Shown here one piece after another: positions 55,825-64,000 of a stretch of DNA of 64,000 bases. Positions within the stretch are counted from its first letter, which is position 1; each line of letters opens with the position of its first letter. Both the position numbers and the translations under genes were made by a program. Origin of the DNA: Tubulanus polymorphus (lineage: Eukaryota; Nemertea; Palaeonemertea; Tubulaniformes; Tubulanidae); assembly GCF_964204645.1 (NCBI RefSeq), contig NC_134029.1:12764850-12828849 (forward strand), given 5' to 3'. Below the pieces are notes generated by a model. The model was not told where the DNA came from. It did no database searches and was given only the letters and a program-made list of their open reading frames with translations.

Positions 55825-56820
55825 ATGGACGAGAAGATAGAATGTGATATTTGTGGTGAACTTCAAAGAAAAAATAATATGGCTCGACAGATGAAAAAAA
55901 CATGATAAAAATTATAAACCCCCTAAAATAAACTACCCAAATTGCAATAAATTATTTTCAAGAAATTATGTTAAAAAACATCCAGAGAAGTGTAAAATTA
56001 ATAACTTAATGGTTATTGTTGATAGTTACGAAAGGAATAGTAATTCTGTTGCAACTGAACCTGAAATGATTTGGAATAGACCTTTATTATTTTATGATAA
56101 GAATAATATAAAGAATCATTTCTGTGAGCATTGTTGAAAATATAGCCCTGAAAATATAGAAGATTGGGAGAATCATCAATTTAAAAAAGCACAATTAAAA
56201 TATCTAGATGAAATTTTTAAAATATTTTCTATCATACAGCAGAATAAAAGCAATGGCTTGAAAAAATGAAAATGATCGAAAATGATAATGGTGAAATAAC
56301 TAAGAAAGATATAATCAAATCATTTATTCCATCAACATGTAGCACAAACGAGAAGAAAATGTATTTATATTTATTATTTACAATTATTATAAAAAACCAA
56401 AAAACAAAAGAAAACAGGGAAAATATAAAAGAAACATTCATAAAAATATTAAAATATTATGTGGATCATAAAATAACAGATTCAATTAATTATGAATTCT
56501 TTTTAAATAAGATTGTAAATTTTTTAAACATAGATATTATAATTCCATTTGATGAATTAACAAATAAAAAGAAAGAAAAAGAGCAAAATGAAATGTGGAA
56601 CAATATAGATCTTCATTTAAATGAGAAAAATGAAATGAAAGAACCTAAAGAAATTATAGAAAAACAATCAGGTGAAAATGAAGAACATCTAATGAATGAA
56701 AGTTATGAATATTTAATTGAATGTATTAATGAACAAAATATAGAACTTTTAGAAGATGAAGAATTAGAAGATGATGATTTATTTGTAATGAAACAATTTC
56801 ATAAAAATATTAATAATTAA
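55825..56820 (+). pseudogene. Transcription-factor-like gene, zinc ribbon deleted
   Basis: Finger region at 55825-56190 (IECDICGELQRKNNMARQM) with frameshifts; a deletion joins it near 56195 to sequence equivalent to 17160. From 56266 a 184-codon ORF is open: EITKKDIIKSFIPS, then INYEFFLNKIVNFLNIDIII and a long acidic tail, longer than in the first copy. The tail end meets the polymerase gene tail to tail at 56817-56820. The open frame of this part through otherwise decayed DNA is notable. Confidence 0.6.
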
Positions 56821-57273
56821 TGGCCATAAGGTAAAGTTTTTATTCCATCATCCAAAATATATCTTTTATCGTCGAATGGATTTAAACTAGTTTTTTCAAC
56901 TTCATTAATGTACACCTCGTGATCTTCTGATCTTAAACAATTCATTCTATGTTTCATTACAATTGAGTTATATAAACACTTTATATAATCTTGAAATTCT
57001 ATATGTTTATCAACCACATGCTTTGTTATTCCTTTTAACTTTTTTCGCTTCATGGTCTTTTGTTCTATAACTATACATTTTATTTCTTATCCTAACAAAT
57101 TCAATCATTTCATCACCCCCTAATTCATCTTTAAATTTACCAAGCTGCTTTTTATTTTCGTTACTAAATAATTCATGATCTTTTGGATAATTGCTAAAAT
57201 CGAAATGATGCTTTAATGCTTTTAAGTCTTTTGTTATGTCTTTTGTTTTGATTTTTAGTATGTATGCATCCGT

Positions 57274-58324
57274 ATCGACCGCTATTAATGGGAACCCAGA
57301 ATTGAATGTTCCATCATCTATTGATAAATCATAAACATAATCCGATGGGTAATATATTTCAAATAAATCTTTAACTTCTTCTGTTAACTCATTTTCTACA
57401 TGGCTTAAATTAAAGCAATTTGGTTTAGATTTAATCCAATATTCATATTAAAACCTAATGAATTGCATAATATATTCAATCCTGATATAGCAACTTTTCC
57501 TTTCTGAGCTAAAGATATTGTTTTGCGGTTTTTGAAACCTTTTGAACAATCTGCTGCGTAGAATCCTATAAAATACCATTTTCTTAGATTATATTTTGCA
57601 TTTAATACATAATCTGGAACTATCTTTTCTTTTGATGAAGTATTACTTGTAACTATTGCATGAATATAGAATTCATCATTATATTTTGTAGCAAAATCTT
57701 TTGGATTATTCTGATAGTATTCTATAAACTGCTGATGATTTCATATGATCCACGATTCTAAATGTTTTATTTGGATAAACTTCTTCACAGTATTTCTTAG
57801 TTCTTTCTAATAATTTCAAATCTTGATTACATAAATACCAACAATATCTATTGCACCCAACATAATTATACACACCTGCTGAACCATCTCCCATAAAAAA
57901 ATCCTTTAATAAAATATTCTTTTACTTCTCATGTTTCTGGTTCTATGTTATAAATAGTATCAATTATTTCATCAAATGACATATGATTCACTCTTGGATA
58001 AAATCTTTTATGTAATAATTCATCTCGATTTTTATATCAGTTGGTTTTATTTCATCACCATTTCGTTTAATTAACCTGTGATCTTCAGTAACATCTACAA
58101 ACCCTAATTTGATTCAAACTATAAATCTTCTTATTCGTTTTATGTCTAATAATATTCTTTAATTTTTTCCATCCATTTCTTGTCCAAACATCCATTAATC
58201 CATTTATTTGTATTCTTTTTCACCATATGAAATATAACGTTCATTTTGACATTATTTTTGAAATTCTTCTGATTAATATTTGATTATTGTATTTTAATAA
58301 TATTGGAGTATCAGCTGTTACAGA
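57274..58324 (-). other. Intein in the second polymerase copy, decayed
   Basis: Starts SVTADTPILLKYNNQ after YFD and contains MGDGSAGVYNY and an altered second motif (near 57560). It ends FNSGFPLIAVD before TDAYIL, so the terminal Asn required for splicing is Asp here. Same site as in the first copy. Confidence 0.85.
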
Positions 58325-59884
58325 ATCAAAATATAATAATTCACTATGTTTTTCCCCGAAAAGTTGTTGTAAAACATTATAATAAAAATCATACATTAAT
58401 AATTTTGATATTTCTAAAACAGTTGAACCAACGAATATAGGTTTATTAAATTTCATTGACGTTCTTTTTAATTTACTGCTGTTAAATAATCTTCAAATCT
58501 TTTATTTCCTAAGTGTCTAGGACTTGATTGTAAATGTCTCAATCGTTCAGAATTATTTACAAATTCTATATCATTTCTATTTCTAATATTTTCACATGTT
58601 TTTCCATAAAAACGATTATTCATTAATTTAAAAAAATCTTTTTCAAAATCAGTTTTAGATATTGTTTTCTGTTGAGTATTGAAATCTATATATTTTTCTA
58701 ACCACTTCGATTGATTAAATTCAATATATCTATGTACTTTCTTTAATTTCATTCCTTGTCTTAGATAAAATTTTAACATTCTATAATGAACAATATACTT
58801 ATATTTATTATTTTGTGTTAATATTAATTTTTCTGTAAAAACATGGTCTTTCGGTTTTATTTTTTTCTGGTATTTACTTAGATAACTATCATCTACGGCT
58901 AAATGTTCTGGGCAATAAGGTAAGTTTCTTGTTTTAAACTTTATATTTTCAGGATATTCTAAATCAACTACAAAGAAATAACCAATTGGAACATCATCTT
59001 CTAAACTCATAATTGCGCTTTCCCAATTAGTTTTATCATCATTTTCAACTTCTGTTAATGCCGCGTTATTATAAAATCATTATCAACTAAACTTTTTGCT
59101 AAATAATCTAATGAACTTGCTAGAAATCTATAAGAATCTAAAAATCTAATGCAACCAAATTGAAATGAAATATAATTTTCAGATGTTTTAGCTAATAGTT
59201 TAAAATCCTATTTTCTTACATTTAAATCATTTATAGCATTATATTCTTCTATTTATTGATTAATGGCGCCTAATTTTTCTGATAATTGTTTTATAAATAA
59301 GTGGGTATCATACCCTGATAAATTATGAAATAATATTGGTACGAAATTAACTTTTTTAGCTTGTAAATTACAATCTTCATGAGCAGCTCGGCGATATTTT
59401 GAATTTAAATGATCATGATCTCTAACTTTTTTATCAAATGAATAAAATCGTTGTTCACATAATTCTTTATGTTTTAGTAATGCATTTTCTGTCATAGATT
59501 TAGATAAACATTTTCTACAAAGATAAATCTTAAGAAATGTTTTGTAATATCATCAATCTATAACATTTTCATCATCATAATATTCTGTTAAATATAAAGC
59601 TTCTAATGTATAATCTTTAATATTTTTACCTTTTGTCTCTGGTAATAGCATTAATTCATTAATACATTTATTTTTAAATTATTAACTTTTTCTAATTTAG
59701 GAATCATTTTAATAGTTACTGGATATTGATCAATCTTATATAATGTTACATATTTCCGGTACTCTGTTATTCTATAAACATGTTCTTCTGTTGGATGTTA
59801 ACAACTAATAATTGACCATAGAAAACATTTATTATCTTCATTTTGAACATTTATTACTGCTTTTGTTGTAAATGGTAATTTAAT

Positions 59885-62126
59885 ACAAGAGCCCCAAGGG
59901 GCACAATGGCCAGCCTGTCAGATTTGCTTTTTATAAATGATGTAATCTGTGGGTTATATTTATCAATATACACTCCCTGCTCAATATCATTTACATAGTA
60001 AAATCGTGTGTTAACACAGACAGCAGGAACGAATGTAATATAGAAATACTAAGTTATTGTATTGTTCAACGCCCCCTGGTGGCCATAAAAAAAACCAATG
60101 AGCTTGAAACTCACCTCGATCATAGAACATGTCATGAGCTACAACTTTCCAATTGATTATAGTAGCAAAATATGCTCAAGTATCAATTATGATGTGGAAA
60201 AACTTTTTTTCCACCTACGAATGAGTACTGATAACCCCAAGATGGCTGCCAAGTGCGTCATAATTGCCTGGTCAAAAATACCCTCTCGGATATAAAAGAT
60301 CCCTTTCCAAAGAATACCCATTACAAATTGCAATGAAACATGGCGCACCATTAGAAAGCTACAGTACTCAGAATTCAGGCCAAAATTGACATTTTTGGGA
60401 ACAAAAAAGGTCACAGTACGGCCATCTTGAGTCCGATCGACTCAATTTTTCTCATGCCGATGGGCCCTCGGGGGAGACAAATATATACGAATGATCAAGG
60501 TTATTGATAAAAGTGTCTTCAAAATTTCCCTCGAAAACTTCAAAAATGTGTAAAAAGTGCTGATTTTGGCGAACAACAATGGCTGCCAGTCGGCCATCTT
60601 GAATCTGACAGGGCCAGTTTTGGCCTGAAGATGTGTCTAGGGTAGATACACGTATAAAACAAATATCAAGACATTACCTTGAAGCGTCTTCAAAACTTTG
60701 GAACTCTCATGAACTATCTAGATGGTTATCTCTCGACCTCAATAGCTTCAAGACCCATCTCAAAACAACTTTGTTCCATGCAGCATACCATTAACTCTCG
60801 GAAAGCGAATTGTATTTAACATTTTTTGGCAGAATAAAATTTGATTGAATTTGCAATTCGGGCACATGGCTAATTAGCATATCAAGGTCATACACCCGAT
60901 TTGGTAAAACCTTTTTTTCGCGAACCTTGCGCAATTGTCAAGGATGAATTTTCTGTAGAGCAAATAAAAATTCCTCCCAAACACCAAATCAACTAAAGAC
61001 TTCATAGAAATCAATCTTGAAATACAATTTTAAATCTCAAAAAAAAACCCGGAAGTAAAACAGTACAGTAGACGATACCGCGGATTCACGTGAACACCTG
61101 ATTTCTGTAAACGAAATGTTGGTTGTGACAAAATTGTTCAGACGGTTTTAGGTGGTAATAAGTACGGAAACGTAACGACCATGGTCGACTTAACCGATGA
61201 AATCAGGCCTATGTGATATCCAAATTTTGACTTTTTTATTCTCCAGACCTCCCTGATATAGAAATAAAAAATTTTGGTGGTACGAAAGTGCAATCACAGC
61301 GCCGACGGGGACAGAGCCGTGTCAGAGATCGGCGGAGTGAAAATTGAGGTGGACGAACACGAAGAAGTAGGCTATTGCGCTACTTGAATCACGAAAACTC
61401 CTGGCGCGGCCCCGACGCTTTTCGTTGATTAAGTAATACAAATATCATGCAATGGGTTTTCACAATCTACCGCTGCCGTATTTACCGGATTTCTATATCA
61501 CTCCAAAATTCAAAGAAACCTCGAAATATCGAACCGGAACACTTCCAGTAGATATCCGCGGCTGCCCAACCGGGAAACTTATTTGTTTCAATAGATATTG
61601 ATAGGATCCATCATCTTCACCCGTCAAGGGATTCGAACCCACTAAGCTAAAGCCATGCCAGAATCGGGTCGGGCCAATCACAGCGCTTGTAACAAACCAC
61701 ATTAGGCTTCTGTGGAATTTCCCAGTAAATGGGCCAATCAGCGAACACGTAGCGAACGCGGAAGTATTGTCGCGTGTTGATACATGACGTCATGCGCAAA
61801 AGCGCCAGTAATGAAATCGCGATAATTCACGTGAACAGCTGCTGATATTTTCAGATAAACCAATCACAGGGAAGACACAACTTCCTGATTGGCTGATAAA
61901 AATTGAAATTTTCCCGATTTAACTTTCGTGAAAAATGCAGAAAACATTTTTATGAGACCCTATTTCAAAATTCTGCTCGCTACGATTCCAAGAATGGATT
62001 ACGCTTAAATACGTGATTTGTTCGAATATGCCCTCACTTGGCAAGCAAAAGAGCCTTTTGTGTGGAAACCATGTCATTTAAATTCGCTCCATTTGTATAG
62101 TAATAGGCTCAGCCTACGGCTGGCCT
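59885..62126. mobile_element. Dispersed repeat, 2.24 kb, second copy
   Basis: Begins ACAAGAGCCCCAAGGGGCAC and ends TAGGCTCAGCCTACGGCTGG then CCTA. Inserted in the polymerase N-terminal region; the same Polinton position at 24240 in the first copy is empty (TTTAATATAAGATG). The flanks suggest a short AT-rich duplication (TAATA). It lacks the internal 150-bp duplication of the copy at 17257. Confidence 0.75.
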
Positions 62127-62221
62127 AATAAGATGATGCTTTAATATCCTTTAATTCCATTCAATGTTTAACCAGACCCCTCAAAATATCTTTCTTCAAT
62201 ATGACGTTTGAATTCATTAAA

Positions 62222-62282
62222 TTTCCTTCTTTTCATGGCGATGTAATTGAATAAAGAACTCAATTTGAACAAATGCAGCTAT
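62222..62282 (+). repeat. 61-bp direct repeat, right of second Polinton copy
   Basis: Counterpart of 54181-54241. Confidence 0.75.
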
Positions 62283-62334
62283 TTTCAAGCATAGGTCTGC
62301 ATTTATTTTTGATTTAAATTCTTAGATTAATGAT

Positions 62335-62590
62335 GTCTTTGCATCTTAGGCTAAACAAAAATGATACCTTGTTTCTCCGCAGCAGCCGGGTCATTTTTGT
62401 AAAATATGATAAAATTTGTAAACAGTTCATTTCTATAGCGGCCGCGTCTGTTATGGTAAAATTGATCACGATTTTAAAAAAAGTAATGTATAGGGTAGAT
62501 AGGCGGCCAGCCAGTTCAACATTTAAGCTCAGCAGAGCGGAGAAACAAGGTATCAATTTTTTTTAGCCTTAAATTAAGATGTGCATTTCG
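62335..62590. repeat. Foldback/MITE with about 40-bp arms
   Basis: ATGATACCTTGTTTCTCCGC near 62362-62381 is repeated in reverse complement near 62537-62556, with further partial pairing outside (TTAGGCTAAA / TTTAGCCTTAA). The interior includes a NotI site and no gene. Confidence 0.65.
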
Positions 62591-62804
62591 GAGTGTTCGA
62601 ATTTCCCTGAATTCTAATTTCGCGAATTGATTTTTTTCAAACAAAATATGCTATATCCATGTGGATTTTTAACATTGTAAAGAAATCATCTAAATTGTGC
62701 CCATATTTGATCGAATTTAATAGAAGAAACTTTGTATGGTATTCAAGATTTCATTTGGATTACGGTAACGGCCTTTGGTGATCGTCCCTGGGGTCATGAA
62801 TGAA

Positions 62805-63010
62805 GAAATCCCGTAATAGAATTTTAAATATGATAAAATTTGTTAAGGTGAAACCGCAACGTTTTGACTGTAGACTAACAGCCATCATCAGGTGGAATGT
62901 AGACATTCGTAGTGATAAGGGCTTTTAGTAAGATGGCTGTCAATCAACAGCTGAAACGTTGTGGTTTAACTATAATAAATTTCATGATACAAAATTCTAT
63001 TGTGGAATTT
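62805..63010. repeat. Inverted pair of a GAAACGTTG-type repeat motif
   Basis: 62815-62895 reversed and 62932-63003 share TGATGGCTGT...AACGTTGYGGTTT...AAATTT...AAAATTCTAT. The minus-strand copy contains CTGATGA followed by a stem-like stretch, reminiscent of a hammerhead core but with AAAAC instead of GAAAC. Confidence 0.5.
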
Positions 63011-64000
63011 CTTCATTTATCGACAGTTAACACGCTTTAGAGTATTTTATTCGACTTCTTCGGGTCCTGTAGTCGTTTAGATCGAAAATTATTTACTAAT
63101 CGGCGAAGAAGGGATATAAAACCGTGTTGGTCGCTATGAGAGGGATTCCCTGTATATCTGCACCTTAAACCGGTACCTTTGTTAGTTCTAGCCCACATTC
63201 ACTTCCAAATTCAAGTATTGGTAACGTTGGTTTACGATAATTTGAGAAAAAGAGTTTAGTTGGAGAAAACTGATAATTCAGTTAATGAGTTAACTGATAA
63301 TCTTATAATTCAGCGATATTGGTTCAACGATTCAGCGAAGTTCAAACACCGTACATTTTGGCATGTTATTATATTGGCACCTTGAAATAAAGTTTCATAG
63401 AGATATTGCGGTGCTAAGTTTATCAATATTAAGAGGTAATTACTTTTGGTTTGTGGTCTTTTGGTGGCCAATGCAGTTTGTTCATTCGTTCATCAATCAC
63501 TGTCTAGTTAGCCAGTGTAATTGACCTGCTGACCGATAGCTGCTGCTGGGTTTTTGATAACCTATATAAACAATTTACTCAACAAAGTGGGAAAGTATGT
63601 GAAACTAGAATTACAGCATATTGCATTTCTTTCACATCTTAGGCCAAAAGAAGTTTTCTCTATCAAATGAAATTGCTGACTTCAAAATTACGTGAACATC
63701 TCAACACTGCACTTTTATACGCTAATCGTTTGATCATTTATAAGTTGGTAATTTCATTTCAACCAAACTGTATAACTACGAAATAAGATTTTGATTATGG
63801 TATCATTTCTAGCAAGCGATAAAATGATTCAATATTCATTAACGAACAAGCAGAGAACAGCGTGACAAAGTGAACATCACATGGATTATTTAAAAATCGT
63901 TTGTATCGAAATAAACAATTAATTCAAGGTTAATTCTAAGTATTTTTTTCGCAATTCATTTTTTGAACATATGATTTTATTTGTATATTCCTCTCTCATA
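63011..64000. other. Non-coding host-like DNA
   Basis: No gene, RNA or repeat recognised. Confidence 0.45.

Larger units (their letters stand above)
54242..62221. mobile_element. Second Polinton copy, internal fragment, heavily decayed
   Basis: Collinear with 12240-24425 of the first element in the same orientation, but without termini. Order: N-terminal part of the large virion-candidate protein, the two-span membrane protein, remnant of the penton-like protein, parts of the transcription-factor-like gene, and the polymerase with its intein. Deletions remove the 140-aa, 73-aa and 115-aa genes and the zinc ribbon. A copy of the 2.2-kb dispersed repeat is inserted at 59885-62126. Start signals are still visible. 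Confidence 0.88.
56817..62221 (-). pseudogene. Family B DNA polymerase, second copy, fragmented
   Basis: Pieces in order from the C-terminus: 56817-57110, intein 57274-58324, 58241-58480 (MYDFYYNVLQ), 58468-59010 with KLMNNRFYGKT (motif B) and YCPEHLAVDDSYLSKYQ, a deletion that removes motif A and neighbours near 59060, 59060-59500 with part of the HNH-like finger (VRDHDHLNSKYRRAAHE), then the N-terminal region to 59884, interrupted by the dispersed repeat, and a last bit at 62127-62221. Many frameshifts and deletions. Confidence 0.85.

Overview
The window looks like nuclear DNA of a metazoan, probably a marine invertebrate. Host-like stretches carry spliced exons with GTAAGT donors, a degraded BEL/Pao retrotransposon, hAT-like and pogo-like terminal repeats, many MITEs and foldbacks, a TA microsatellite and a 31-bp minisatellite. 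I cannot name the species. Into this background is inserted a much more AT-rich, densely packed DNA-virus-like element.

Central observation: positions 5228-26403 form a Maverick/Polinton (adintovirus-like) element with both ends intact. It has 88-bp terminal inverted repeats with about four differences and a perfect 6-bp target duplication (CATTTG). Genes in order: a small plus-strand ORF; then on the minus strand two small proteins (one with a membrane segment), a packaging ATPase, a retroviral-type integrase with a chromodomain-like tail, the major capsid protein, a coiled-coil/membrane protein, an acidic protein, a large conserved virion-candidate protein, three small membrane-type proteins, a small ORF and a penton-like protein; then a plus-strand zinc-finger/zinc-ribbon gene that resembles poxvirus-type late transcription factor VLTF3; and finally a minus-strand protein-primed type DNA polymerase B running to the right terminus. 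The polymerase carries an intein with a LAGLIDADG homing endonuclease at the motif C site (YFD^TDS). Several genes are broken by single-base frameshifts, TAA stops and three later insertions (13042-14165, 17257-19642, 24464-25551), so this is an old, inactive copy.

Almost every start codon in the element is preceded by the same signal: a TAATTTTTT-like tract, a spacer of a few bases and TAWATAAATGR. This is the arrangement of poxvirus late promoters (T-rich tract, short spacer, TAAAT overlapping ATG). The signal inside the two terminal repeats drives the outermost genes, and several upstream stop codons are embedded in it. Together with the VLTF3-like gene it suggests a pox-like late transcription programme in a Polinton.

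A second, more decayed internal fragment of the same family (54242-62221) corresponds to 12240-24425 of the first, again with the polymerase intein, and is flanked by imperfect 61-bp direct repeats. A third element is represented by one inverted terminus (28845-28988). At the left edge an HNH endonuclease-like gene and a C2H2 gene use similar start signals and probably belong to another element running off the window, next to two long foldbacks, one of which carries Polinton-terminus sequence.

Right flank layout: a host-like exon with a splice donor (26554-27106, minus), non-coding DNA to 31.7 kb, a BEL/Pao relic with a hAT-like insertion (31.7-37.0 kb), a 0.89-kb tandem duplication (37.2-39.0 kb), dispersed repeats, hairpins and the minisatellite (41-50 kb), a pogo-like MITE, a second copy of the hAT-like element (52.4-53.5 kb), the second Polinton fragment, and non-coding DNA with a foldback to the end.
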